NCBI RefSeq assembly: GCF_012027595.1
Contig: NZ_SNUR01000002.1
Coordinates: 186,001-250,000, forward strand
DNA: 64,000 nucleotides
DNA from: Thermococcus sp. Bubb.Bath
GTDB lineage: Archaea; Methanobacteriota_B; Thermococci; Thermococcales; Thermococcaceae
Reading direction: 5' to 3'
Shown here: positions 36,876-50,485 of the stretch, piece after piece
Layout: each line of letters starts with the position of its first letter
Position numbering within the stretch: the first letter of the stretch is position 1
Made by a program: the position numbers and the translations under genes
The notes under the pieces: model-generated
Databases searched by the model: none
Told to the model about the DNA's origin: nothing
Seen by the model: the letters and a program-made list of their open reading frames with translations, nothing else

Positions 36876-37715
36876 ATGATAGTCGTTGGATCCGGTGCAT
36901 CTCACCTCAGGGAAGAGATCGAGGGCCTTGGCGTGAACCTTGGAAAAGTGGAGATAAGGAAGTTCCCCGACGGGGAGAAGTACGTGAGGGTTCTCTCGTC
37001 CGGTGAGGAGGCCATGGTTATCCAATCCACCTACAAGCCGCAGGACGAGAACATCCTGGAGGCCCTTATTCTGGGTGATGCCCTCCGTGAGAGGGGATTT
37101 GACCGGCTGCGCCTCGTAGTTCCGTACCTGGCTTACTCAAGGCAGGATAGGGTCACGAAGGAAGGGGAACCGGTGAGCGTTAGGGCTGTCATGAGGGCTC
37201 TGGGGCTCTACTACGACGAGCTCTACGTTGTTGACATACACAACCCGGAGACCCTAAGGTTCTTCCCGGGGAAGGCCGTTAACCTCTCGCCGGCGCGGGC
37301 AATAGCTGAATACTTCCAGGAAAAGCTTGGGGAGGGGATCGTTCTGGCCCCTGACAAGGGTGCTAGGGAGAGGGCGAAGGCGGTGGCCGAGAGGCTCGGT
37401 CTTGAGTTCAGCCACTTTGAGAAGAGGCGCATCTCTCCGACGGAGGTTAAGATGAGGCCCGTTGACATAGATGTAGAAGGCAAGAACGTTCTCATAGTGG
37501 ATGACATAATAAGCACTGGGGGGACTATGATTAAAGCCGCTAACCTTCTGGAGTGGATGGGTGCTGGTAGGGTGTTCGTTGCGGCAACCCACGGGGTCTT
37601 TGCAGAGGGTGCTATAGATAGGGTGAGTAAGGCCGTTGATGAGCTCGCGGTTACCAACACTATACCCACTCCGGTCTCGAAGATAAGTATAGTTCCGGAT
37701 ATAGTGAGGCTTTAA
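36876..37715 (+). CDS. prs: Ribose-phosphate pyrophosphokinase
   Basis: 279 residues from ATG 36876 (GAGGTGATCGTG upstream; the longer in-frame start has no such site). FPDGEKYVR, the ATP loop RFFPGK region, and the PRPP loop [11 protein letters not shown] are intact. Makes PRPP for purine, pyrimidine and histidine synthesis. Short form typical of archaeal class. A TATA element (TTTTTTAAGG, 36825-36834) precedes it. Its stop is followed by AT-rich DNA and the rRNA promoter. Confidence 0.95.
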   Translation: MIVVGSGASHLREEIEGLGVNLGKVEIRKFPDGEKYVRVLSSGEEAMVIQSTYKPQDENILEALILGDALRERGFDRLRLVVPYLAYSRQDRVTKEGEPVSVRAVMRALGLYYDELYVVDIHNPETLRFFPGKAVNLSPARAIAEYFQEKLGEGIVLAPDKGARERAKAVAERLGLEFSHFEKRRISPTEVKMRPVDIDVEGKNVLIVDDIISTGGTMIKAANLLEWMGAGRVFVAATHGVFAEGAIDRVSKAVDELAVTNTIPTPVSKISIVPDIVRL

Positions 37716-38256
37716 TCGGTTGTTGTTCTCTTCACTTTTTCTTGTCTGTCCAAGGTGGTGTCTCTTTATGCTCCTTGCTCTTCCCTCAGTTGAAGTGTTG
37801 TGTGAATTGTTTGGATCTTTGGGATTAGGATATGTACCAGTTATTTTGTTTGTCATGGTGTCCCCACTTCGATCTCCCTCGTAAAATTTTTGTCAATTTT
37901 ATGTTCAAATTTGTGTATTTTATTGAGGAATCTTAACAGTTTCTTTTCTAAAAATCTCCCCGGATAAATGTTTTGCAAAAATTTTGTACTGGTGGGATTC
38001 CCGCCTATAGGGTGGAGCGCCCGAACAGGGCGCGACAAAACCCGAGCGCCAAGACGGCGGCGTCGGGGGGACAGGGTGCAAAGTACCCATAATGAACCCC
38101 GCCCTCCAGCTCGGGTCACAAAAACGTGCGCTCCCGAGGAAACTCCGGAAGGAGGGTCCCTCGGGGGTAAGGCAGGCCCGACATCTCGACCAAACCCCGG
38201 ACGGATATTTGGTACTTCCCCTTGAGGGAAGTCCCACCGGCCGTACTCCTTGCTCA
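37716..38256 (+). other. rRNA operon promoter region and 5' leader
   Basis: 541 bases without a protein gene. 37716-38000 is AT-rich and should hold the rRNA promoter; candidate TATA-like stretches are TTTTCTAAAAATC (37945-37957) and AAAAATTTTGTACT (37977-37990). From about 38003 the sequence becomes very GC-rich: a hairpin GCGCCC-GAACA-GGGCGC near 38018-38034, a GGGT/ACCC hairpin near 38075-38090, and GAGGAAACTCC near 38137. Then comes the 5' arm of the 16S processing stem. No protein reading frame here is credible. Confidence 0.6.
38171..38206 (+). other. 5' arm of 16S rRNA processing stem
   Basis: 38171-38187 pairs with 39775-39791, and 38194-38206 pairs with 39756-39770; the interruptions (GACCAA here; the TTTAA region opposite) form a bulge-helix-bulge, the substrate of the tRNA-splicing endonuclease used to excise archaeal pre-16S. 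Confidence 0.85.
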
Positions 38257-39744
<1,488 letters not shown>

Positions 39745-39755
39745 ATTGCCGGAAA

Positions 39756-39791
39756 ATCCGTCCGGGGGGTTTAAGAGATGTCGGGCCTGCC
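39756..39791 (+). other. 3' arm of 16S rRNA processing stem
   Basis: Complement of 38171-38206, completing the bulge-helix-bulge that brackets 16S rRNA. It lies between the 16S end and the spacer tRNA. Confidence 0.85.
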
Positions 39792-39797
39792 ATCAGT

Positions 39798-39874
39798 GGG
39801 CCGGTAGCTCAGCCTGGGAGAGCGTCGGCTTTGCAAGCCGAAGGCCCCGGGTTCGAATCCCGGCCGGTCCACCA
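39798..39874 (+). tRNA. tRNA-Ala (TGC)
   Basis: Acceptor GGGCCGG pairs with CCGGTCC, anticodon loop CTTTGCAAG gives TGC, T arm GGGTTCGAATCCC, and CCA is encoded. Standard 16S-23S spacer tRNA of euryarchaea, excised with the rRNA. Confidence 0.98.
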
Positions 39875-39946
39875 CGAAGAGGTGCACATCCCAAGCTCTG
39901 CTTGGGGTGGAAGGGCCTGAGACCTCGAACAGGGGTCACAGTGAGG

Positions 39947-39987
39947 GCCGTGCATAGGCGAGCTGGTCCAGAAAACGTCCCGCCCGG
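39947..39987 (+). other. 5' arm of 23S rRNA processing stem
   Basis: 39947-39968 pairs with 43021-43042 and 39975-39987 with 43002-43014; bulges CAGAAA (39969-39974) and CTGAGA (43015-43020) form the bulge-helix-bulge for 23S excision. Confidence 0.88.
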
Positions 39988-43001
<3,014 letters not shown>

Positions 43002-43042
43002 CCGGGCGGGACGTCTGAGAGACCAGCTCGCCTATGCACGGC
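43002..43042 (+). other. 3' arm of 23S rRNA processing stem
   Basis: Complement of the 39947-39987 arm. Immediately beyond lies the truncated phosphatase remnant. Confidence 0.88.
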
Positions 43043-43105
43043 TCAGCCCCAATAACTCTCTGAAAATTCTGTTCTCCTTGCAATCGTTGCCTTTAACTGC
43101 AATAG

Positions 43106-43517
43106 CGATTTCCTGTGGCGACCACCTTGTTGATGCCTACGGTGAAGAACTGCACTTGTTTCATGGTGTCCGGGAATTCCTCGACTGGCTACTGAGCGCT
43201 CTCTCCTCTCAATAGCCAGCTGGAACATCGGGGAGAAAGTCAAGCCTATCCTCAAAGGCTTTGGCCTCTGGGGCTACTTCCTCTTCCCTAAAATCGAGGG
43301 GCATCCCGATAAAGCTGACATGATACGGAGAACCATCGAGGAGCTTGAATCGATCGGCTACACCATCGACGACGTCATCTACGTCGATGACAGGGCAATC
43401 CACGTTGACAGGATTAAGATGGAGCTTCGTGAAGTGGACTTCATCCACATGTGGATCGACGTAAAGTCTTTTGAGGGGCTCAAACAACTCTTGGAAAAAC
43501 TGGATTGGGGTGGTTGA
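43106..43517 (+). pseudogene. HAD phosphatase (MDP-1-like) remnant, 5' truncated and frameshifted
   Basis: The 3' two thirds of a magnesium-dependent phosphatase-1-like protein: VDAYGEELHLFHGVREFLDW, then after a one-base frameshift near 43190-43195 LLSIASWNIGEKVKPIL, YFLFPKIEGHPDKADM and VIYVDDRAIHVDRI to TGA at 43515-43517. The N-terminal part with the DxDGT nucleophile motif is absent; where it should be, the DNA is the tail of the rRNA operon. Thus the gene was cut by the rearrangement that placed the rRNA operon here, and later gained an indel. Confidence 0.8.
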
Positions 43518-43518
43518 G

Positions 43519-44085
43519 ATGGAACTCCTCATCGTCAAGGACAAAAGAATAGACTACGACGGCTCGGCTATTCAGAGCCACTGGGCTTACAGGAACTTTG
43601 GAATCCTTGGAAACTCTATCATCGTCTTTCGCGGGAAGTGCGACGTCAAGGTTGGGGAGATGATAGACATCGAAGACCTCCGTCAAAGCAAGGAGATAAA
43701 GAGCGACGACATGGTGCACTATATCATTGAGGTGTTCGAGCTCGTGAACACCCTCTTCGCCTCGACGCTCCAGAAGCTCTTCATAGCGAAGCTGTGCGAG
43801 GTTCTGTCCGAATACGGGGTAAGGACGGAAAGGAGGGGTGATGACATCTACGTTAATGGGAAAAAGCTCAGCATATCAATAGCCACCGTCTCTCCGGTCA
43901 GCGTAAAGATCCACATCGGGATAAACGTCGAGGCAAAGGGAATCCCAGAGGGGGTCGAGGCCATCGGTCTGAAGGAGCTCGGCATCACAGACGTTAATGA
44001 ATTCATGGAGAAAACCGGAAATGCCTTTGTTGCCGAGTTTAACAAGGTAAAGAAGGACAGTCTGAAGGTGCGCTGGGCTCAGTAG
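43519..44085 (+). CDS. DUF366 family protein
   Basis: 188 residues from ATG 43519 (GGTGG upstream, one base after the remnant's stop). DUF366 pattern: IDYDGSAIQSHWAYRNFGILGNSIIVFRGKCDV and a conserved mid-part with DDMVHYIIEVF. Function is unknown; family is archaeal. It remains intact though flanked by two pseudogenes, which implies selection. Confidence 0.85.
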   Translation: MELLIVKDKRIDYDGSAIQSHWAYRNFGILGNSIIVFRGKCDVKVGEMIDIEDLRQSKEIKSDDMVHYIIEVFELVNTLFASTLQKLFIAKLCEVLSEYGVRTERRGDDIYVNGKKLSISIATVSPVSVKIHIGINVEAKGIPEGVEAIGLKELGITDVNEFMEKTGNAFVAEFNKVKKDSLKVRWAQ

Positions 44086-44685
44086 AGAAAGAACAGAGCG
44101 CTCCCGACGAGTGGAACTGCCAGATTATCATCGAGCCATCTCTGATACTCGGTTAGCGTGAGAACGACCGCCTATACGGCCTTTCCTATTATTCCCCCGC
44201 CGAGGAGCCAGAGGGCTATTGGCAGGGCGGTGAGGAAGTAGCCCAAGCTTCCTGTCCAGTGCTTTTTGAGCTTTACATTGAAGCCGTTTCTCCTGAAGTA
44301 GTAGTGCCTGATTATCCCTGTAACCCCATCGCTTACCGCCAATCGCCAGCAGAAGCGCAGTGTGTGCTTCCTCTGAAATATCGGAGGATACCGAGGAGGA
44401 GAAGGCGAAAAAGACAGCCCGCAGTTGTACCCTATCCGGTACCATGAACACTCCCTCCGCTTCAAGTGAGGCCATACCTGGAACATCCCAAAGGCAAAGG
44501 CGGCGGCGCTGAATACCCATATAGGGAGCAGCCCGTAATAGAACATCAAAACGGCCGGGACAATGCTGAAATGGTTATTTTTCTGTTCACCCACTCCACT
44601 CTGGCCCGAGTTTTCTTGTTCCGTATATTGCTGCCAGAATAAACGAGGCGGCGACACCGCTCCATAGGAGCCAGTTTGAAACCAT
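44079..44685 (-). pseudogene. Dolichol kinase / CTP-dependent lipid kinase-like gene, several lesions
   Basis: On the minus strand, ATG 44685 starts a membrane protein (WLLWSGVAASFILAAIYGTRKLG) stopping early; the rest is spread over three frames: AVLMFYYGLLPIWVFSAAAFAFGMF, then GVFMVPDRVQLRAVFFAF, then AVSDGVTGIIRHYYFRRNGF...LGYFLTALPIALWLLGGGIIG, an in-frame TAG, and LTEYQRWLDDNLAVPLVGSALFFLY. The order and motifs (VxDGVTGI, DDNLxVPL) fit the dolichol kinase / SEC59 group. At least three frameshifts plus one stop show real decay. Its end overlaps the end of DUF366. Confidence 0.75.
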
Positions 44686-44729
44686 AGATTCCACCAAAAA
44701 TAAAAGGTTGTTTTGGGTAAATACGTTCC

Positions 44730-45194
44730 TCATCCGAAAGCGCTCATAACCTTGTGGAGGGCGTTGGCGAAATCCTCCGCGTGAACGACGATGTACCAGT
44801 CATCCGTCCTCGTTAGTTCACCGCGCGATTTCCCCATCAGTTCCCCGTAAAGTCCTTGAATCCTTATCCGCGGCTCGGTAGTCGAGAGCTTGAGAGTTAT
44901 CTCGCTCGGTTTTCCGTCTTCCCAGACGATGCCAACTTTTAACCCTGCTTTCGTTTCCTTCCTCTTCTTGAGGCCCAGTTTGAGGTAGCGGAGCCTCTCC
45001 TCCGGGATGTCATTCTCTTCGGCCTTCTCGCGAAGGTATTCGTCCGCTAGAGTTAGCCCGTGAAGACCCAGGGCATAGCCAAAGACTGGGATCCCCATGT
45101 CCTTCCGGGTTCTCCCCTTGTAAGCGTAGACCTCTATTCTCTTCCCGGAGCCCCTGTCAAGTTTATAAATTTTGCCCTTGAATGAGTAGTTCAA
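44730..45194 (-). CDS. Hypothetical Thermococcales protein
   Basis: 154 residues if the TTG at 45194 is the start; no ATG occurs until about codon 33, so the N-terminus is uncertain. Soluble, highly charged, with conserved-looking [21 protein letters not shown] and [22 protein letters not shown]. Family unknown. Divergent from lysS: the lysS TATA box (GTTTATAAAT, 45161-45170) lies inside its first codons. Confidence 0.55.
   Translation of the reverse strand: MNYSFKGKIYKLDRGSGKRIEVYAYKGRTRKDMGIPVFGYALGLHGLTLADEYLREKAEENDIPEERLRYLKLGLKKRKETKAGLKVGIVWEDGKPSEITLKLSTTEPRIRIQGLYGELMGKSRGELTRTDDWYIVVHAEDFANALHKVMSAFG
45161..45170 (+). promoter_or_regulatory. TATA box of lysS
   Basis: GTTTATAAAT, a near-consensus element, about 80 bases before ATG 45247, predicting a start near 45190 and a leader of about 55 bases. 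It falls inside the 5' end of the divergent gene. Confidence 0.55.
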
Positions 45195-45246
45195 GATGGA
45201 CCTTAACCTTAAAAGGGGGTTTCCCGAGCTAAGCGCGGTGGTGAGA

Positions 45247-46827
45247 ATGGTTCACTGGGCTGATTACATGGCCGAGAAGATAATCCATGAAAGGGGCGAC
45301 AAGGAGGAGTACGTAGTAGAGAGCGGGATAACCCCGAGCGGTTACATTCATATAGGCAACTTCCGCGAGTTTTTCACCGCATACATAGTCGGGCACGCCT
45401 TAAGGGACAAGGGCAAGAAGGTGAGGCACATCCACATGTGGGACGACTACGACCGCTTTAGGAAGGTTCCCAAGAACGTCCCGCCCGCGTGGAAGGAGCA
45501 CCTCACGAAGCCCGTCCGTGAGGTTCCGGACCCCTGGGGCTGTCACGACAGCTACGCCGAGCACTTCATGAGCCTCTTTGAGGAGGAGGTCTCAAAGCTC
45601 GGCATCGAGGTGGACTTCCTCCACGCCTACGAGCTGTACAAGAGCAGTGAGTATGCTGAGGAAGTAAGGCTTGCCCTTGAGAAGAGGGACGAGATAAAGG
45701 CCATCCTCGACGAATTCCGCGACAGGGCAAAGCAGCCGCACCTTGAGGATTCTTGGCAGCCGGTCATGGTCTACTGCCCCCAGTGCAGAAGGGAAGCCGA
45801 GTTCGTCTCCTGGGACGGTGAGTGGAAGGTTCGCTATAAGTGCCCCCACTGTGGCAGGGAGGGAGAAACTGACATCCGTGAGGGCAACGTCAAGCTCCGC
45901 TGGCGCGTTGACTGGCCTATGAGATGGGCCCACTTCAGGGTTGACTTCGAGCCCGCTGGAAAGGACCACCTTGCCGCCGGAAGCTCCTACGACACTGGAA
46001 AGGAGATAGTGGAGAAGGTCTTCGGCTGGAAGGCGCCGCTCACGCTCATGTACGAGTTCGTAGGAATAAAGGGCCAGAAGGGCAAGATGAGCGGCTCAAA
46101 GGGCAACGTCATCCTCCTGAGCGACCTCTACGAAGTACTCGAACCTGGAATAATTCGTTTTATCTACGCGAAGGCTCGCCCGAACAAGGAGCTTAAGATA
46201 GACCTCGGGCTCGGCCTGCTCAACCTCTACGACGAGTTCGACAAGGTTGAGAGGATATACTTCGGACTTGAGAAGGCAAAGAACCCGGATGAAGAGGAGG
46301 AACTGAAGAGGACTTATGAGCTTTCAATGCCGAAGCTCTCGGATAGACTCCTGGCACAGGCCTCCTTCAGGTTCCTAGTCACGCTAGTTCAGATGCCCCA
46401 CCTCGATGAGGAGGGAGTAATAAGAGTCCTTCAGGAGCAGGGCCACGTCCCGGAGAACCTCACCGATGAGGACATCGAGAGGATAAGGCTCCGCATAAGG
46501 CTCGCCAAGAACTGGGTCGAGAAGTACGCGCCGGAGGACGTTACGTTCAGCCTGCTTGAGAGGCCCCCTGAAATTGAACTTGAGCCCAACGTCAGGGAGG
46601 CGATGCTAGAAGTGGCAGAGTGGCTGGAGAACCACGAGAAGTTCACCGTTGACGAGCTCAACAACGCCATATTCGACGCGGCAAAGAAGCGCGGAATTCC
46701 GAGCAAGAAGTGGTTTAAGGCCCTCTACAACGTCTTCATCGGCAAAGACCGTGGACCGAGGCTGGCCCCGTTCCTGGCCTCTCTAGAAAGGGGGTTTGTG
46801 ATAAGACGTCTCCGCATGGAGGCATGA
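45247..46827 (+). CDS. lysS: Lysyl-tRNA synthetase, class I
   Basis: 526 residues from ATG 45247: GGTGGTGAG lies just before it, the protein then starts MVHWADY as in Pyrococcus, and an upstream in-frame ATG (45196) lacks such a site. HIGH motif HIGN at residues 35-38, KMSGSKG near 280, CPQC and CPHC zinc ribbons in the middle. Archaea of this group use class I LysRS in place of the class II enzyme. Stop is followed closely by a convergent methyltransferase. Confidence 0.96.
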   Translation: MVHWADYMAEKIIHERGDKEEYVVESGITPSGYIHIGNFREFFTAYIVGHALRDKGKKVRHIHMWDDYDRFRKVPKNVPPAWKEHLTKPVREVPDPWGCHDSYAEHFMSLFEEEVSKLGIEVDFLHAYELYKSSEYAEEVRLALEKRDEIKAILDEFRDRAKQPHLEDSWQPVMVYCPQCRREAEFVSWDGEWKVRYKCPHCGREGETDIREGNVKLRWRVDWPMRWAHFRVDFEPAGKDHLAAGSSYDTGKEIVEKVFGWKAPLTLMYEFVGIKGQKGKMSGSKGNVILLSDLYEVLEPGIIRFIYAKARPNKELKIDLGLGLLNLYDEFDKVERIYFGLEKAKNPDEEEELKRTYELSMPKLSDRLLAQASFRFLVTLVQMPHLDEEGVIRVLQEQGHVPENLTDEDIERIRLRIRLAKNWVEKYAPEDVTFSLLERPPEIELEPNVREAMLEVAEWLENHEKFTVDELNNAIFDAAKKRGIPSKKWFKALYNVFIGKDRGPRLAPFLASLERGFVIRRLRMEA

Positions 46828-46842
46828 CTTTGTTCCCCTTTC

Positions 46843-47532
46843 TCACTTCTTTGGAACATAAACCTGGAAATAAGAGTACTCGTTGACCTTCTCCTCCGCA
46901 ATCTTTCTGAAGTACAGATTTGTTAAAAGGTCTACGGCCGTTTTTCCCCACACGTTAAATCTTACTCTAAAAGAGTCCTTCTCGCTCTGAAACTCTATGA
47001 CCGCGCTTTTTTCATCGGGATCGGTCAGAACTTTGCTTATCCAGTACTCCGCGCCGATTACCTGGCCGCTTGTAAGCTTGGGAAGGAACGTCCTCAGGTC
47101 GAGGAAGTGTAGCAGCATCCTTCCCCCAGGCTTCAGAACCCTGGCCACCTCCTTGAAGGTGCTGTTCAGGACCGGTGGGTCGAAGTGGACTATGCTGTCT
47201 CCAATGAAGAGCACGTAATCGAAGCTGTTTTCCTCGAACGGGAGCTCCCTTGCATCCCCCAATATAAACTCCACTTTTGAACGCTTCTCCTTCGCGTACT
47301 CCTTGGCCCTCTCGATCATGAATCCACTTGAGTCAATACCCACAACATCGAACCCCATGTCCTCCAGCAGGAACGAGAATCCCCCGACACCACATGCTAA
47401 GTCGAGAACCCTGCCTTTTTTAGGCATGTATTTGAGAAGGAGTGGCTCAAGCGTTTCAATCCTTTTTCTGTACTCATCGGAGTATATGTCGCTGTATGCA
47501 TTGAAGACCGTGTAGTACTTTTCGAACGTCAT
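46843..47532 (-). CDS. Class I SAM-dependent methyltransferase
   Basis: About 229 residues from ATG 47532 (AAGGAGC upstream). Motif I VLDLACGVGGFSFLLEDMG, motif II VVGIDSSGFMIERAKEYA, motif III FILGDARELPFEENSFD and a post-IV VLKPGGRMLLHFLD are complete. Resembles small-molecule/ubiquinone-type methyltransferases; substrate unknown. No operon. Confidence 0.85.
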   Translation of the reverse strand: MTFEKYYTVFNAYSDIYSDEYRKRIETLEPLLLKYMPKKGRVLDLACGVGGFSFLLEDMGFDVVGIDSSGFMIERAKEYAKEKRSKVEFILGDARELPFEENSFDYVLFIGDSIVHFDPPVLNSTFKEVARVLKPGGRMLLHFLDLRTFLPKLTSGQVIGAEYWISKVLTDPDEKSAVIEFQSEKDSFRVRFNVWGKTAVDLLTNLYFRKIAEEKVNEYSYFQVYVPKK

Positions 47533-47619
47533 GTTTGCTCCTTCCCCTTTCAACTTTAAATACCTTCCCGCCTGCCTAACCCTTAAAAACGCCGGTGACT
47601 ACTGGGTGCGGTGGTGTCG

Positions 47620-48204
47620 ATGGAGTTCAACCTCATAATCACTGGTGTCGGTGGTCAGGGCGGCCTCACCCTCTCGAGGATAGTGGGAAACGCCGCCATG
47701 CACAAAGGCTACAACGTCAGAATAGGTGAAACCCTTGGAATGAGCCAGCGCTACGGGAGCGTCCTCAGCTACCTCCGCTTTGGGGAGGAGGTCTACTCGC
47801 CCCTCATTGAGGAAGGTCAAGCAGACCTCATGCTCGCCCTCGAACCTGCGGAGGCACTCAGAAACGCGCGCTTTCTCGGAAATAAAAGCCACGCGATAAT
47901 CAACGCCTACCCGATACATACGGCAACAACCCTCGTCGGCAAGGAGCGCTATCCTGAACTCGACGAGATAAGGGAGGCCATCGGTAAAATCTGCCCCGTT
48001 TACATGATGGACTTCCAGAAGGAAGCGGATAAGATAAACCCGAGAACTTTGGGAGTTCTCATGCTCGGCTACGCCTTCGGAAAGGGCTTTGTCCCCCTCA
48101 AAAAGGAGAGCCTCTACGAGGGCATTAGAACAACCCTCCGCGAGAAGCTCTGGGAGATCAACTTCAGGGCCCTTGAGAGGGGAATCGAGCTGTCAAAAAC
48201 GTGA
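47620..48204 (+). CDS. iorB: Indolepyruvate ferredoxin oxidoreductase beta subunit type
   Basis: About 194 residues from ATG 47620. N-terminal pattern FNLIITGVGGQGGLTLSRIV and GETLGMSQRYGSVLSYLRFGEEVYSP mark the gamma/beta domain of 2-oxoacid:ferredoxin oxidoreductases, closest to IorB. It oxidises aryl pyruvates from aromatic amino acids with IorA. Unlike Pyrococcus, iorA is not next to it in this window. Its 3' end overlaps the convergent HIT gene by 41 bases. A TATA-like TTTAAATACC lies at 47556-47565. Confidence 0.8.
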   Translation: MEFNLIITGVGGQGGLTLSRIVGNAAMHKGYNVRIGETLGMSQRYGSVLSYLRFGEEVYSPLIEEGQADLMLALEPAEALRNARFLGNKSHAIINAYPIHTATTLVGKERYPELDEIREAIGKICPVYMMDFQKEADKINPRTLGVLMLGYAFGKGFVPLKKESLYEGIRTTLREKLWEINFRALERGIELSKT

Positions 48205-48643
48205 AAGCCCTTCTGAGAGCTTTCAATTCCTCTTTTCCCACTCTGTTCTTCCTCCAGCGCTCCTTCATGTTCAAGTTCTCGTCCTCCACGTCCAGAACTG
48301 CCTTTCTCACCCCGCCCCGCGGATGGTTGCAGTCGCCCTCCCAGCGGGGGATGACGTGGACGTGGAGGTGTGGAACCGTCTGTCCTGCGGCCCTTCCGAG
48401 GTTCATGCCGATGTTGAACCCGTCTGGATTGAGGGACTCGGAGAGTGCGCTCATTGCGATTTCAACTCCCCTGATCAGCGCCCCTTTTTCCTCCTCTGTG
48501 AGTTCCATCCACCGCTCCACGTGCCTCCTTGGAACGACGAGCATATGCCCCCTGCTGGCTGGATAAGAATCTGCCAGTATTCTAATCAGACTGTCCTCGT
48601 AGAGCACTACCTCCATTTCTGGCTTACAAAACGGACACTCCAT
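48164..48643 (-). CDS. HIT family nucleotide hydrolase
   Basis: 159 residues. Catalytic triad HLHVHVIPRW near residue 94 after GQTVPH, and zinc cysteines CPFC at the start. HIT proteins hydrolyse dinucleotides or AMP-conjugates. The C-terminal tail (RFPSQGP) runs into the convergent iorB by 41 bases, so either the annotation is long or the overlap is real. Confidence 0.9.
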   Translation of the reverse strand: MECPFCKPEMEVVLYEDSLIRILADSYPASRGHMLVVPRRHVERWMELTEEEKGALIRGVEIAMSALSESLNPDGFNIGMNLGRAAGQTVPHLHVHVIPRWEGDCNHPRGGVRKAVLDVEDENLNMKERWRKNRVGKEELKALRRAFTFLTARFPSQGP

Positions 48644-48693
48644 ACCATCACCTGAAAGGCTTTAAAGCCAACTGCTTTATCCCCCTTACGGTG

Positions 48694-48915
48694 ATGGAGT
48701 TGGGCGAGACAGAAGAACTCTACAGTTTTTACAGGAAGGCTCTATCTGCTGGGCTCTTGATAATGCTCCTGGCGTTTGCTATCCTCCTCTGGAATCCTCT
48801 GGGGAAAGCATCCGTTGGGGTTGCATTAGTGCTGTTTGCCCTGGCGCTTATTCCCATTGAACTTGCGAGGAGGACGGCCAGAAAGCTCGCGGCCATTGCC
48901 TTCAGGGAGGCTTAA
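48694..48915 (+). CDS. Small two-helix membrane protein
   Basis: About 73 residues. Two helices (ALSAGLLIMLLAFAILLW, SVGVALVLFALALIPI) and a basic, helical tail (RRTARKLAAIAF). Starts at ATG 48694 after TACGGTG; the promoter is shared with the divergent HIT gene. Unknown family. Stop is 65 bases before psmA. Confidence 0.6.
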   Translation: MELGETEELYSFYRKALSAGLLIMLLAFAILLWNPLGKASVGVALVLFALALIPIELARRTARKLAAIAFREA

Positions 48916-48917
48916 TG

Positions 48918-48933
48918 GAAAAGCTTAATTATC
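48918..48933 (+). promoter_or_regulatory. TATA region of psmA-exosome operon
   Basis: AAAAGCTTAATTATCC, about 50 bases before the psmA ATG. The only AT-rich element upstream of the operon. Confidence 0.45.
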
Positions 48934-48980
48934 CCCATGGGAATGAGTGTTAGGTTAAGAAAGGATAGGGGTGATATATG

Positions 48981-49763
48981 ATGGCGTTTGTACCACCACA
49001 GGCAGGTTATGACCGGGCTATAACGGTTTTCAGTCCGGACGGGAGGCTCTTCCAGGTTAATTATGCCAGGGAGGCTGTAAAGAGGGGAGCGACTGCCGTT
49101 GGAGTAAAATGGAAGGATGGCGTTGTCCTCGCCGTTGAGAAGAGGATAACCAGCAGGCTGATTGAACCGAGCAGTTATGAGAAGATTTTCCAGATTGACG
49201 AGCACATAGCCGCCGCTCCGAGCGGCATAATAGCCGATGCCCGCGTTCTCGTTGACAGGGCCAGGCTTGAGGCCCAGGTTTACCGCCTCACCTACGGCGA
49301 ACCCGTTCCTCTCACCGTTCTGGTTAAGAAGATATGCGACCTCAAGCAGGCCCACACCCAGTACGGCGGTGTGAGGCCCTTCGGTGCGGCCCTACTCATG
49401 GCGGGCGTCAACGAGAAGCCCGAACTCTATGAGACCGATCCGAGCGGTGCTTACTTTGAGTGGAAGGCGGTCGCGATAGGAAGCGGCAGGAACACGGCCA
49501 TGGCAATCTTTGAGGAGCACTACAGCGATGACATCGGCATGGAGGGAGCGATAAAGCTCGCCATACTCGCGCTGGCCAAGACCCTTGAAGAGCCCAGCGC
49601 GGAGGGCATAGAGGTTGCCTACATCACCATGGAAGACAAGAGCTGGAAGAAGCTTTCAAAGGAAGACGTGGAGCAGTACCTCAACGATGTCCTCAAAGAG
49701 GCCGAAGAGGAAGAGGTCGAGGAGAAATCTGAGGACTACTCAGAACTCGACCAAAACTACTGA
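48981..49763 (+). CDS. psmA: Proteasome alpha subunit
   Basis: 260 residues. H0 helix start [26 protein letters not shown] is the alpha signature; no catalytic Thr. Forms the outer rings and gates the 20S core, with PsmB. ATG 48981 is preferred over ATG 48978 by length of relatives. First gene of a block with SBDS and the exosome genes. Confidence 0.96.
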   Translation: MAFVPPQAGYDRAITVFSPDGRLFQVNYAREAVKRGATAVGVKWKDGVVLAVEKRITSRLIEPSSYEKIFQIDEHIAAAPSGIIADARVLVDRARLEAQVYRLTYGEPVPLTVLVKKICDLKQAHTQYGGVRPFGAALLMAGVNEKPELYETDPSGAYFEWKAVAIGSGRNTAMAIFEEHYSDDIGMEGAIKLAILALAKTLEEPSAEGIEVAYITMEDKSWKKLSKEDVEQYLNDVLKEAEEEEVEEKSEDYSELDQNY

Positions 49764-49774
49764 GGTGACGGGCG

Positions 49775-50485
49775 ATGCCAATAAGCCTTGATAGAGCCGT
49801 CATCGCCCGTCTGAAAACGCATGGTGAAACGTTTGAGATACTGGTCGATCCTTACCTGGCGAGGGACTTCAAGGAGGGCAAGGACGTCCCGATAGAGGAG
49901 ATCCTCGCCACTCCTTACATTTTCAAAGATGCGCACAAGGGTGACAAGGCGAGCGAGCACGAGATGGAGAAGATATTCGGCACCAGTGATCCCTATGAGG
50001 TCGCCAAGACGATACTGCAAAAAGGGGAGGTTCAGCTCACCGCCGAGCAGAGGAGGCAGATGCTTGAGGACAAGAGGCGCTACATAGCTACTATGATACA
50101 CAGACACGCCGTTGATCCAAGAACTGGCTATCCCCATCCCGTGGACAGGATTCTGAAGGCCATGGAAGAAGCCGGCGTGCACGTGGACCTCTTCAAGGAT
50201 GCCGAGGCCCAGGTTCCAGGGGTCATCAGAGCTATCCGACCGCTTCTCCCGATAAAGTTGGAGATGAAAGTCATAGCGGTCAAGGTTCCAAGCGATTATG
50301 TGGGCAAAGCCTATGGGGAAGTCAGGAAGTTCGGCAACATCAAGAGGGAGGAGTGGGCCAGCGACGGCTCGTGGATGTTCCTCATCGAAATCCCCGGAGG
50401 GGTTGAGGAGGAGTTTTATGAGAAGCTCAACGCCCTTACAAAGGGCGAAGCCGTAACTAAACTTGTAGAGAGGAAGGGACTATGA
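49775..50485 (+). CDS. Ribosome maturation factor SBDS
   Basis: 236 residues with the three SBDS domains: N-terminal FYSH ([19 protein letters not shown]), helical middle and a ferredoxin-like C-terminal domain. Helps release aIF6 from the 50S subunit with EF-2-like GTPases. Stop overlaps the Rrp4 ATG. Confidence 0.96.
   Translation: MPISLDRAVIARLKTHGETFEILVDPYLARDFKEGKDVPIEEILATPYIFKDAHKGDKASEHEMEKIFGTSDPYEVAKTILQKGEVQLTAEQRRQMLEDKRRYIATMIHRHAVDPRTGYPHPVDRILKAMEEAGVHVDLFKDAEAQVPGVIRAIRPLLPIKLEMKVIAVKVPSDYVGKAYGEVRKFGNIKREEWASDGSWMFLIEIPGGVEEEFYEKLNALTKGEAVTKLVERKGL

Noticed and set aside
38130-38170. RNase P or SRP RNA in the rRNA leader (GAGGAAA, CCGGAAGG)
   Set aside because: The short matches are not accompanied by the rest of the conserved core of either RNA.
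37860-38256. Small frames in the rRNA leader as genes
   Set aside because: Open by chance in GC-rich untranslated DNA; no ribosome binding sites or known proteins.
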